From an uncultured Eubacterium sp. (lineage in GTDB: Bacteria > Bacillota > Clostridia > Lachnospirales > Lachnospiraceae), in NCBI RefSeq assembly GCF_937958975.1, contig NZ_CALGRE010000037.1, positions 1 through 64,000 on the forward strand: a stretch of 64,000 bases of DNA. The letters are read 5' to 3'. Of the stretch, positions 41,847-49,608 are shown piece by piece (within the stretch, counting starts at the first letter, position 1; each line of letters starts with the position of its first letter). Below the pieces are notes generated by a model. It did no database searches. It saw only the letters and a program-made list of their open reading frames with translations, and was not told where the DNA came from. The translations under genes were made by a program, and so were the position numbers.

Positions 41847-43574
41847 CTATTTGCCCTCCTGCTCAGATTTTTTAAATTGTGACTCATAAATTTCCCTGTA
41901 AACTTCACAGGATTTCAAGAGTTCATCATGTGTTCCAATCCCCACAGATTGTCCGTCATCTAACACAACAATTCTGTCTGCGTCTATAATGGAAGCTGTT
42001 CTCTGTGATACAATAAATACAGTAGTATCTTTGAGTGTTTTTATACTTGCTCTCAATTTTGCATCTGTAGCAAAATCAAGCGCTGAAGAACTGTCATCTA
42101 AAATAAGAATTTCCGGTTTTCTCACCAATGCTCTCGCAATTGTAAGACGCTGTCTCTGTCCTCCGGAAAAATTCTTACCATTCTGCGCCACCTCACCGTC
42201 CAGTCCATTTTCCTTTTCCATAACAAAATCATAACTTTGTGAACGTTTTAATGCCTCAATTAACTCATCATCTGTAGCGTCTTCATTTCCCCATAATAAA
42301 TTACTCCGGATAGTTCCCTTAAAAAGTAACGCTTTCTGCGGGACCATTCCAATTTTTTTTCGAAGTACAGACTTATTATATTTTTTTACATCTACACCCT
42401 CAATTTTGACACTCCCCTCTGTCGCATCATAAAACCTTGGTATCAAATGCACCATAGAAGTCTTTCCTGAACCTGTTCCACCAATAATACCAATTGTTTC
42501 TCCTTTAAAAACTTTTAGGTTCATTCCTTCTACCGATGGCTCTTTCGCCCCTTCATAGGTAAGAGCAGCATTTTCAAATTCAACTGCTATTTCAGAAAGA
42601 GAACCACACACTGCCTCTCCCTCTTCTATTCCACATGGAATCTCAAAAATATCCTGAATACGTTTTGCTGATGCGAATGCTTTTGTAAGATTTATAATAA
42701 GACTCGCTAACTTTATAAGTTCTACAAGTATCTGAGACATATAGTTCACAAGCGCTACTACTTGTCCCTGTGTCAGATTCCCGGTGTTTACACGCTGTCC
42801 TCCTACCCATAAAATTGCAATAATAGCACCGTTGATTACGATATATGTCATCGGATTCATAATTGTAGAAATTCTTCCTGCAAAAATCTGAAACTTATTT
42901 AAGATTTTATTTTCTTCCAAGTAATTTTGTATTTCTTCCTCTTCTTTATTAAAAGCTCTGATAACTCTTGTTCCACTGAGATTTTCTCTTGTACTTCCCA
43001 TAACCTTATCCAAAGCTGCCTGGACTTTTTTATAAAGCGGAATCGTTATTAACATAATTCCATACACAATCAGAGATAAAACAGGAATCGCAACAACAAA
43101 CACCAGAGCCGTCTTAAAGTCCACAAAAAATGCCATAAGCATTGCACCAATTACGATAAAAGGAGAGCGCAGTAAAAGTCTTAATGCCATATTTACCTGG
43201 GTCTGAACCTGATTAATATCTGCTGTCATTCTTGTAATAAATGTCGATGTTCCATATTTATCAATCTGCGAATAAGATAATCCCTGAATATGTTTTAACA
43301 ACTCATGCCGCAATTGCTTTCCAAACCCTGCTGATGCCTTCGCTGCAAAGTATTGGGCAGTTATCGAGAACGCAAGTCCCACAAATGCCAGAAGAATAAG
43401 CACTGCTCCCATTTTCAACACATATACTTTGTCATCATATCTTATACCATTATCGATAAGCGCTGCAACCACTAGCGGCACAGCCAAGTCAAAACATGCC
43501 TCAAGCATTTTGAACAGTGGAGCAAAAAAAGACTCCTTTTTAAAATCTTTTAGGTACTTTAATAAACTCTTCAT
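41847..43574 (-). CDS. ABC exporter subunit (membrane + ATPase), degenerate Walker B
   Basis: A 575-aa half-transporter: six membrane helices and an ATPase with IIGGTGSGKTSMVH, the intact signature NFSGGQRQRL, and Walker B ILILDDSSSALD in which Asp replaces the catalytic Glu. The switch residue in IVSQRTAS is Gln, not His. Together with LSQGQ in the partner this forms the degenerate site of a heterodimeric exporter, with the other site intact. ATG lies behind GAGGAG. Confidence 0.92.
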   Translation of the reverse strand: MKSLLKYLKDFKKESFFAPLFKMLEACFDLAVPLVVAALIDNGIRYDDKVYVLKMGAVLILLAFVGLAFSITAQYFAAKASAGFGKQLRHELLKHIQGLSYSQIDKYGTSTFITRMTADINQVQTQVNMALRLLLRSPFIVIGAMLMAFFVDFKTALVFVVAIPVLSLIVYGIMLITIPLYKKVQAALDKVMGSTRENLSGTRVIRAFNKEEEEIQNYLEENKILNKFQIFAGRISTIMNPMTYIVINGAIIAILWVGGQRVNTGNLTQGQVVALVNYMSQILVELIKLASLIINLTKAFASAKRIQDIFEIPCGIEEGEAVCGSLSEIAVEFENAALTYEGAKEPSVEGMNLKVFKGETIGIIGGTGSGKTSMVHLIPRFYDATEGSVKIEGVDVKKYNKSVLRKKIGMVPQKALLFKGTIRSNLLWGNEDATDDELIEALKRSQSYDFVMEKENGLDGEVAQNGKNFSGGQRQRLTIARALVRKPEILILDDSSSALDFATDAKLRASIKTLKDTTVFIVSQRTASIIDADRIVVLDDGQSVGIGTHDELLKSCEVYREIYESQFKKSEQEGK

Positions 43575-43632
43575 TTCAACTCCTCAAATTCATTTGATTT
43601 TTTATTCTTAACAAGTATACGTTACATAAAAA

Positions 43633-43659
43633 AAAAAGGCAAACTATGTTTGCCTTTTT
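43633..43659 (-). terminator. terminator of the PadR-DUF1700-DUF4097 operon
   Basis: AAAAAGGCAAA pairs with TTTGCCTTTTT around CTATG, with a long A run on the plus strand (T run on the minus strand). It begins 4 bp past the stop at 43663. Confidence 0.88.
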
Positions 43660-43662
43660 CTG

Positions 43663-44550
43663 CTAATTTCCTAAAAGTTTTACAGACACATCACCAATTC
43701 CACAGTCAATATCCATATTCCATGCTGCATTGTTGTTAATTTTCTCCTGATTTGAAAAACCTTCGTATTCGTTTTCATTCAATTCTATTTCACCTGTAGC
43801 TACCTTCAAAGCATAATTAAAATCCTTATAGCTATTCTGAAGTTCAAGAGAAACCGAACCTACTCCACAATCAATATCTGTATTGCCCATTATCATTCCT
43901 GTAATATCCGCATCTCCCATTCCTACATCAATATCACAGGTTCCAAACTTCCCGTTTACAATATCTGCCTCACCGGCTCCCACAGAAACTTTTATATTGT
44001 CCGCCGTCACATTCTCGAAAGTACCCTGTCCTGCTCCTATATCAATGTCCAGTTCACCTGCACTAATATAATTTCCTTTTACTGTTCCGGCTCCAATATT
44101 AATATCTAAACGATTTAATTTATAATCTGTAGGAATATATACTACCATCTTGCATGACTTATTTTTCCACAAAAATGTTCTCTTTCCATTGTCTACTATC
44201 TTTAAAGTATTTTCTTGCACTGAATACTTGATATTTCCCGAATGATTCCTGATACTTATTCCAATTTCCTCCTTATCCCACTGACAAAATTCAAATTCAC
44301 CATATTTGCCTTTTAATTCAATGCTTTTAACTTCATCTTTAGAAAACATACTCTGATTTTCTGCAAGTTCTTCCATTCCGTCTGTATTTATATCATCTGA
44401 ATTAAAATGAATAAATAGCTGTTCATTGTTTGAAATATTCTTTTTAATAATGCCTGCACCTCCACAATTTACTCCTATGATTATTAAAATAATGCCTATT
44501 CCGGCCAACACCGCACTGATAACAGCAAGTCTCTTTCCAAATCGTTTCAT
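43663..44550 (-). CDS. DUF4097-type membrane-anchored beta-repeat protein
   Basis: A 295-aa protein with one N-terminal membrane helix (residues 10-32, VISAVLAGIGIILIIIGVN). The outer part is a right-handed beta structure with repeats about 20 residues long (INIGAGTVKGNY, IDIGAGQGTFENV, VSVGAGEADIVNG, IDVGMGDADITG, IDCGVGSVSLEL), each with a GxG turn. This is the DUF4097 pattern. Its start overlaps the stop of DUF1700 (TAATG). Proteins of this kind pair with PadR and DUF1700 genes and are thought to sense or respond to envelope or antibiotic stress; direct proof is lacking. Confidence 0.87.
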   Translation of the reverse strand: MKRFGKRLAVISAVLAGIGIILIIIGVNCGGAGIIKKNISNNEQLFIHFNSDDINTDGMEELAENQSMFSKDEVKSIELKGKYGEFEFCQWDKEEIGISIRNHSGNIKYSVQENTLKIVDNGKRTFLWKNKSCKMVVYIPTDYKLNRLDINIGAGTVKGNYISAGELDIDIGAGQGTFENVTADNIKVSVGAGEADIVNGKFGTCDIDVGMGDADITGMIMGNTDIDCGVGSVSLELQNSYKDFNYALKVATGEIELNENEYEGFSNQEKINNNAAWNMDIDCGIGDVSVKLLGN

Positions 44551-45293
44551 TATACCTGCTCCTTTCTTCCAAACAATCTTTTACATAAATTAACACATTC
44601 TTTGACAAGCCAGGGAAGAAATTTACTACAATACAACACAAGCGGAATAAATGTAATAACAGCGAGAGATATGCTTACCATTCCACAACCTGCAAGCAAA
44701 ATTCCTCCTGCGATTCCTTTTGTAAAAAAAGCCGATACCACCAACGCTCCACCTGCCACAACAAAAGCAAAAACCAGACTTCCTAAAACTGCTAATACTG
44801 AAAACAATATACCTATAATCGAAGCAGCAATTCCTATCCACAGAGGAGATAAAACTATCAGTAAAACAATTGCTATTATCTGATTTGTATTATCACCGCC
44901 TCTTGGTACTCCTGCATTATTTACATTATTATACTGATAATTGCTCTGTTTATTTTCATGTCCCATCGTGCCATTATAATAGCTTCCACCATTATTTTTT
45001 TTATCATTAAACGAATAATTTCTAGCCTTATAATATGGAACATTCTCTGTTTTTCCTTTCATGTTTGCATTTTCGTCAATATAGTTCTCTTTTAAATTCT
45101 TACCGGTCAATTCATCAATAATCTGCTTTGCAATACACTCAGGTGTTCCTACGCTGTCCGGTACCAGCATATCATCCATGATTCCTGCCTCTGCAAAATA
45201 ATCTTCATAATATCCAATCGCATCTATTCTCTCGTCCATAGGAATAACTCTCAATTTATTCTCTAATTCACGCATAAATTCCTTTTTAGTCAT
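44550..45293 (-). CDS. DUF1700 (HAAS-domain) membrane protein
   Basis: A 247-aa protein. Residues 1-60 are the HAAS/DUF1700 helical domain (KKEFMRELENKLRVIPMDER then DAIGYYEDYFAEAG). Residues 85-130 are an Asn/Tyr-rich linker. Four membrane helices follow (about 135-225), separated by short Gly loops, ending in a basic tail. The start lies in the end of the PadR gene (8-bp overlap), behind GGGAGGG. Middle gene of a three-gene operon; it may carry the PadR signal to the membrane. Confidence 0.88.
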   Translation of the reverse strand: MTKKEFMRELENKLRVIPMDERIDAIGYYEDYFAEAGIMDDMLVPDSVGTPECIAKQIIDELTGKNLKENYIDENANMKGKTENVPYYKARNYSFNDKKNNGGSYYNGTMGHENKQSNYQYNNVNNAGVPRGGDNTNQIIAIVLLIVLSPLWIGIAASIIGILFSVLAVLGSLVFAFVVAGGALVVSAFFTKGIAGGILLAGCGMVSISLAVITFIPLVLYCSKFLPWLVKECVNLCKRLFGRKEQV

Positions 45294-45612
45294 TGCGCTT
45301 CCCTCCCAACAAAATATTTGTTATTTTTGTAGAATAATTCTTCCATTCTATTTTATATAGGTTAAGCTGTGCATTTCCCTTATCTGTTATTTTATAATAA
45401 CGTCTGTTTCTGCCATCAATAGCCTTATCATAAGTTTCAAAACATTCCTCTTTCTGGAGTCTCCGCAAAACAGGATACAAAGTTGACTCAGAAACATCAA
45501 TCACTGTTCTTACATCCTGTGTAATCTTATACCCATATGTTCCCTCTTGTTCTTTTGAAACAACTGATAAAACTATGGCATCTAATAAAGTCGAGCCTGT
45601 ATTAAAAACCAT
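45286..45612 (-). CDS. PadR-family transcriptional regulator
   Basis: A 108-aa winged-helix repressor: LLDAIVLSVVSKEQEGTYGY, KITQDVRTVIDVSESTLYPV, LRRLQKEECFETYDKAIDGR and RRYYKITDKG are the four PadR core blocks. ATG 45612 follows AAGGAGG spaced 6 nt; a longer frame to 45678 has no site. It heads the operon with DUF1700 and DUF4097. The upstream DNA at 45630-45660 contains ATACGATATATAGTAT, a dyad-like tract which may be its own operator. Confidence 0.92.
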   Translation of the reverse strand: MVFNTGSTLLDAIVLSVVSKEQEGTYGYKITQDVRTVIDVSESTLYPVLRRLQKEECFETYDKAIDGRNRRYYKITDKGNAQLNLYKIEWKNYSTKITNILLGGKRND

Positions 45613-45692
45613 ATTTTCCTCCTTTATTGCTATTTTTATAATATTATACGATATATAGTATTCTTTGTCAACTAACATTCTTTTTATTATTC

Positions 45693-45721
45693 TTGACCGA
45701 ATGTTTTGGTAGTGCTATTAT
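45693..45721 (+). promoter_or_regulatory. sigma-A promoter of ptb-buk-pspC
   Basis: -35 TTGACC (45693-45698), a 17-nt spacer, -10 TATTAT (45716-45721). It is a near-consensus promoter, 66 bp before the ptb start. Confidence 0.85.
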
Positions 45722-45730
45722 TTAAGATGG

Positions 45731-45759
45731 TTTATAAAGGAAATTTTATATCCTATAAA
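45731..45759 (+). other. leader hairpin of ptb mRNA
   Basis: TTTATA..GGA (45731-45741) pairs with TCC..TATAAA (45751-45759) just after the promoter. It is AT-rich and has no T run. It may stabilise the 5' end of the message. Confidence 0.4.
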
Positions 45760-45787
45760 AAGAATAAATAAAAAGAGGTATACGCAA

Positions 45788-46699
45788 ATGAATAAAAGTT
45801 TTGATGATTTACTCGCACAAGTTGCTGAATGTCCAAAGAAAACAGTTGCAGTTGCATGTGCACATGATGATGCAGTATTAGAGGCTGTAAAAGCAGCAAA
45901 GGAAAGAGGAATTGCTGATGCTATATTGGTCGGTGACGAAGCAAAAATCAGAACAATTGCCAGAGTCATTAAGATGAATTTAAATGACTACAAAATTATT
46001 AATGTAGAAGATACTATTGAGGCTGCAAGAACTGCTGTAAAATTAGTACATGATGGGGAAGCTGATATGTACATGAAGGGGCTGATTGATACAAAATCTT
46101 TCCTTCGAAGTGTATTAGACAAGGAAGTTGGTCTCAGAACAGACAAAACTTTATCGCATGTTTGTGTATTTGAAATTAAGGGATTGAACCATCTGCTATT
46201 TTTATCCGATGTAGCTTTTGTTCCTTATCCGGACCTTGAAACAAAGGCACACATTATTCAAAACACAGTTGAAATTGCCCATGCCTGCGGTATTGAATGT
46301 CCAAAAGTAGCTCCACTTGCAGCTGTTGAGGTTGTAAATCCTAAAATGCCTGCTACCGTGGATGCGGAGGCACTCACAAAAATGAACGAAGAGGGAAAAA
46401 TTGAAGGATGTATCATTGATGGCCCTCTCTCACTTGACCTTGCCATTGAACCGAGAGCTGCTTTCCACAAAGGAACGACAGACAGAAAAATCGTTGGTGA
46501 TGCCGACATATTATTATTCCCTGATATTCAGGCAGGTAATATTACATACAAATGTTTAGTTCACACAGCTGAATGTAAAAATGGAAATATTTTAACGGGT
46601 ACAAAAGCTCCCGTTATCCTTACATCCCGCTCAGATGAATTTGAAGTAAAAGTAAATTCTATTGCCCTCGCAGCAATTGTTGCAGAAAAACTGAAATAA
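45788..46699 (+). CDS. ptb: phosphate butyryltransferase
   Basis: A 303-aa enzyme converting butyryl-CoA and phosphate to butyryl-phosphate and CoA. It belongs to the phosphate acyl/butyryltransferase family: KKTVAVACAHDDAVLEAV, ADAILVGDEAKI, DMYMKGLIDTKSFLRSVLD, KTLSHVCVFEI, EVVNPKMPATVDAE, GCIIDGPLSLDLA and LFPDIQAGNITYK. The length fits Ptb and is shorter than Pta. ATG follows GAGGTATACGCAA. It directly precedes buk, which makes the butyryl assignment strong. It carries out the first half of the kinase route that ends the pathway encoded at 52.5-59 kb. Confidence 0.93.
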   Translation: MNKSFDDLLAQVAECPKKTVAVACAHDDAVLEAVKAAKERGIADAILVGDEAKIRTIARVIKMNLNDYKIINVEDTIEAARTAVKLVHDGEADMYMKGLIDTKSFLRSVLDKEVGLRTDKTLSHVCVFEIKGLNHLLFLSDVAFVPYPDLETKAHIIQNTVEIAHACGIECPKVAPLAAVEVVNPKMPATVDAEALTKMNEEGKIEGCIIDGPLSLDLAIEPRAAFHKGTTDRKIVGDADILLFPDIQAGNITYKCLVHTAECKNGNILTGTKAPVILTSRSDEFEVKVNSIALAAIVAEKLK

Positions 46700-46740
46700 T
46701 AATATTGGGCAATATAAATATAATTTAAGGAGATATTGTT

Positions 46741-47805
46741 ATGGCTTATAAAATTTTAATTATCAATCCCGGTTCTACATCTACTAAAATCGGTGTTTAT
46801 GAAGATGAAACTCAGGTAATGGAAGAAACTCTCAGACATTCTACAGAAGAAATCGCAAAATATGCTACAATCTATGACCAGAAAGATTTTAGAAAAAAAG
46901 TGATTGTAGATGTTTTGAAAGATAAAGGCATTAACCTGAACGATATAGATGTTGTTGTCGGTCGCGGCGGCATGCTAAAACCAATGCCAAGCGGAACTTA
47001 TGCCACAACACCTGAACTCTTAGAAGATTTAAAAATAGGTGTACAGGGACAACATGCCTCTAACCTTGGTGGTATCCTTGCACATGAGATTGCATCTGAC
47101 ATTAACGTTCCATCCTATATTGTAGACCCTACCGTTGTAGATGAATTGCAGGATGTCGCAAGACTTTCAGGTCATCCTGAAATGCCTAGGGTTTCTGTGT
47201 TCCATGCATTGAATCAAAAAGCTGTTGCAAAGAGATTTGCAAAAGAAAACAACAAAGCATATGAAGATTTAAACTTAATCGTTGTTCATATGGGCGGTGG
47301 TGTTTCAGTTGGTGCCCATAAACACGGAAAAGTTGTTGATGTTGCCAATGCCTTAGACGGTGATGGTCCATTTTCACCGGAACGCTCCGGCGGTCTTCCA
47401 TCAGGTGCGCTGATGAAACTTTGCTTTAGCGGAAAATATACTCAGGCTGAAGTTGGCAAAATGATTAACGGCAATGGTGGTTTCAACGCTTATGTTGGAA
47501 CAAACGATATGAGAGACCTTGTTAAGATGGCTGAGACAGATGACAAAGCTAAGTTAGTATTAGATGCTTTCCACTATCAGCTTGCAAAAGAGATTGGTTC
47601 TATGGCTGTAGTTCTTGACGGTAAGGTTGACCAGATTATTTTAACAGGCGGTATTGCCTACAATGCTATTACACAAAATTATTTTAAAGATACTGTAAGT
47701 TTTCTTGCTCCCGTTACTGTTTACCCTGGTGAAGATGAACTCCTCGCTTTAGCACAGGGCGCTATCCGGGTAATGAACGGGGAAGAAGAAGCAATGAAAT
47801 ATTAA
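46741..47805 (+). CDS. buk: butyrate kinase
   Basis: A 354-aa ASKHA-fold kinase that makes ATP and butyrate from butyryl-phosphate. Blocks: ILIINPGSTSTKIGVYEDE (phosphate-1), VVGRGGMLKPMPSGTY, NLGGILAHEIASD, VFHALNQKAVAKRFA, LIVVHMGGGVSVGAHKHGK (phosphate-2), GPFSPERSGGLPSG, ILTGGIAYN (adenosine) and YPGEDELLALAQGA. The length is typical of Buk rather than of acetate kinase. ATG follows AAGGAG. It lies 41 bp after ptb and 12 bp before pspC. Confidence 0.96.
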   Translation: MAYKILIINPGSTSTKIGVYEDETQVMEETLRHSTEEIAKYATIYDQKDFRKKVIVDVLKDKGINLNDIDVVVGRGGMLKPMPSGTYATTPELLEDLKIGVQGQHASNLGGILAHEIASDINVPSYIVDPTVVDELQDVARLSGHPEMPRVSVFHALNQKAVAKRFAKENNKAYEDLNLIVVHMGGGVSVGAHKHGKVVDVANALDGDGPFSPERSGGLPSGALMKLCFSGKYTQAEVGKMINGNGGFNAYVGTNDMRDLVKMAETDDKAKLVLDAFHYQLAKEIGSMAVVLDGKVDQIILTGGIAYNAITQNYFKDTVSFLAPVTVYPGEDELLALAQGAIRVMNGEEEAMKY

Positions 47806-47817
47806 GGAGATTTCTCT

Positions 47818-48015
47818 ATGAAAAAAAGACTTTGTAAATCATCATCTGACAGTAAAATTTGTGGTGTATGCGGCGGATTGGGCATATATCTCAATCTGGA
47901 TTCGACCGTAATAAGATTGATTTGGGGACTTGTCACCGTATGTTCCTGCGGAACAGGAATTATTGCTTATATCGTGGCTGCACTGATTATGCCGGATGAC
48001 GAAATTATACAATAA
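47818..48015 (+). CDS. small PspC-domain membrane protein
   Basis: A 65-aa protein made of one PspC domain: KKRLCKSSSDSKICGVCGGL, GIYLNLDSTVIRLIWGL, then a membrane helix ending ALIMPDD. Four of its five Cys lie close to the helix ends. Stand-alone PspC proteins are thought to sense envelope stress or act as anti-sigma-like partners. The AAGGAG site lies between the buk stop and its ATG (12-nt gap), so it is translated from the ptb-buk mRNA. Why a membrane-stress protein is linked to butyrate kinase is unknown. Confidence 0.85.
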   Translation: MKKRLCKSSSDSKICGVCGGLGIYLNLDSTVIRLIWGLVTVCSCGTGIIAYIVAALIMPDDEIIQ

Positions 48016-48023
48016 ATAAAGAA

Positions 48024-48062
48024 AAGCGTCTTCCAACTATTGTTGGAAAACGCTTTTTTTTG
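48024..48062 (+). terminator. terminator of ptb-buk-pspC
   Basis: AAGCGTcTTCCAAC (48024-48037) pairs with GTTGGAAaACGCTT (48042-48055) around TATT and runs into eight T residues. It is 8 bp past the pspC stop. Confidence 0.92.
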
Positions 48063-48074
48063 TTCATTAATAAC

Positions 48075-49505
48075 TTAAGCAATTAAGAAAAACTTAATCA
48101 GGAATATCGCTGAAATTACATATGTAAGAATCGATACATCCTTTGCCTTTCCTGTAAATACTTTAATAACTGTATATGAAATTAATCCTAAACCAATGGC
48201 ATGTCCAATCGAACTTGAAATCGGCATAGCAATCATCATAATTGCCACAGGAAGTGACTGACAGATATCACCAAAATCAACATTCTTTAAACCGCTAATC
48301 ATCAATACGCCAACATAAATCAATGCTGCGGATGTAGCTGCTGCCGGAATAATTGCTGCAATCGGTGCAATAAATGTACAGGCAAGGAACACAATACCTG
48401 TTGTAAGAGCTGTCAAACCTGTACGTCCACCAGCCTCAACACCGGAAGCTGACTCAACGAACGTTGTAACTGTAGATGTACCTGTGCAGGCACCAGCCAC
48501 TGTACCGACAGCATCTGCAAGCAATGCCTCTTTCATCTTTGGCATCTTTCCTTCTTTATCTAACATACCTGCACGGCTCGCTGTTCCAACCAGTGTTCCA
48601 ATTGTATCAAACATATCAATAATACAGAAAGTAAGCACTAATGTAATCACAGTAAACCAACCGATATCAATAAATCCCTCAAAATTAAACTTAAATAATG
48701 TTGTACTTGCCATATCATCAAATGCCGGAAGCCATTTTGCAGTCTTTAAATTTGCAAAAGGATTTACCTCGAAAAAGATAGCCTGTCCTGCCCAATAAAT
48801 AATACTTGATACTAACATACCAAGAATAACTGCTGCTTTTACACCCTTCTGTGCCAAGATAACAATTACAAAAAGACCAATAAACATTGTTACAACAGTA
48901 AGTACCATTGTATTGTATCCATCTCCCATATTTGTCTTTGCAAGACTAGGAGTAAGTGCTCCAAAGAAGTCTCTCATCACAAAGAATGGGCCACCTTTTG
49001 ACGAATAAACACCTGCATTAGAACCTAAGCCAATGTTCATAAGCATTAATCCGATAGCCGGTGCAATACCTAAACGGACACCTAAAGGAATTGCCTCAAC
49101 AATCTTTTCACGAATGTTAAGCACTGATAAAATCAGAAATACAACACCCTCAATAAGAATGATACATAATGCTGCCTGAAAAGATGCAACATAGCTCATA
49201 CCTGTAATACTTACAATGTTTGCGACTACTACAGCAAAGAAACTGTTAAGTCCCATACCCGGAGCCATTGCAAATGGCTTATTTGCTACAAATGCCATAA
49301 CAAACATACCAATCGCCGAAGCAATACATGTTGCAAGGAAAATACCGTTCCAAAGTTCGGTTCCTCCCTCTGCCCCAAAACCTGTTAAAAGATTCGGATT
49401 CAGCGCAATAATATACGCCATTGTCATGAATGTTGTGAGACCGGCAATAATTTCTGTTTTAACAGAAGTCTTGTTCTCACTGAGTTTAAATAATTTTTCC
49501 AACAT
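48075..49505 (-). CDS. AzgA-type NCS2 purine permease (guanine/hypoxanthine/adenine)
   Basis: A 476-aa membrane transporter with 12-14 helices. KTEIIAGLTTFMTMAYIIAL opens the family; MAPGMGLNSFFA and the later GACTGTSTVTTFVESASGVE are AzgA/NCS2 transport signatures. TRTGLTAL-like RTGLTALTTGIVF also fits. It probably imports purine bases with protons. ATG 49505 abuts GAGGAG with no spacing, so the ribosome may instead use AAAGGA upstream across a hairpin (49516-49532). No purine riboswitch was found in the leader. Convergent with pspC. Confidence 0.9.
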   Translation of the reverse strand: MLEKLFKLSENKTSVKTEIIAGLTTFMTMAYIIALNPNLLTGFGAEGGTELWNGIFLATCIASAIGMFVMAFVANKPFAMAPGMGLNSFFAVVVANIVSITGMSYVASFQAALCIILIEGVVFLILSVLNIREKIVEAIPLGVRLGIAPAIGLMLMNIGLGSNAGVYSSKGGPFFVMRDFFGALTPSLAKTNMGDGYNTMVLTVVTMFIGLFVIVILAQKGVKAAVILGMLVSSIIYWAGQAIFFEVNPFANLKTAKWLPAFDDMASTTLFKFNFEGFIDIGWFTVITLVLTFCIIDMFDTIGTLVGTASRAGMLDKEGKMPKMKEALLADAVGTVAGACTGTSTVTTFVESASGVEAGGRTGLTALTTGIVFLACTFIAPIAAIIPAAATSAALIYVGVLMISGLKNVDFGDICQSLPVAIMMIAMPISSSIGHAIGLGLISYTVIKVFTGKAKDVSILTYVISAIFLIKFFLIA

Positions 49506-49515
49506 CTCCTCTTTC

Positions 49516-49532
49516 GTATAGCCGTGCTATAC
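49516..49532 (-). other. leader hairpin before the purine permease
   Basis: GTATAGC-CGT-GCTATAC forms a 7-bp stem with a 3-nt loop, 11 bp before the start codon. AAAGGA lies on its 5' side and AGAGGAG on its 3' side, directly next to the ATG. The stem could bring the first site into range or modulate initiation. Confidence 0.45.
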
Positions 49533-49608
49533 TTTCCTTTCTTAAATATATTTGCTAACGTTCTTTATCAAACGCTTTAGCCATAATGAATGAACACAAA
49601 TAAAATTA

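Noticed and set aside
43663..45293. Repeat-rich DUF4097 gene as a DNA repeat or mobile element
   Set aside because: The repetition is at protein level (GxG beta turns) and the DNA copies have diverged.
49506..49608. Purine riboswitch before the NCS2 permease
   Set aside because: The conserved core (paired loops with TATA and GTTTC-like blocks) is missing and only a simple 7-bp hairpin is present.
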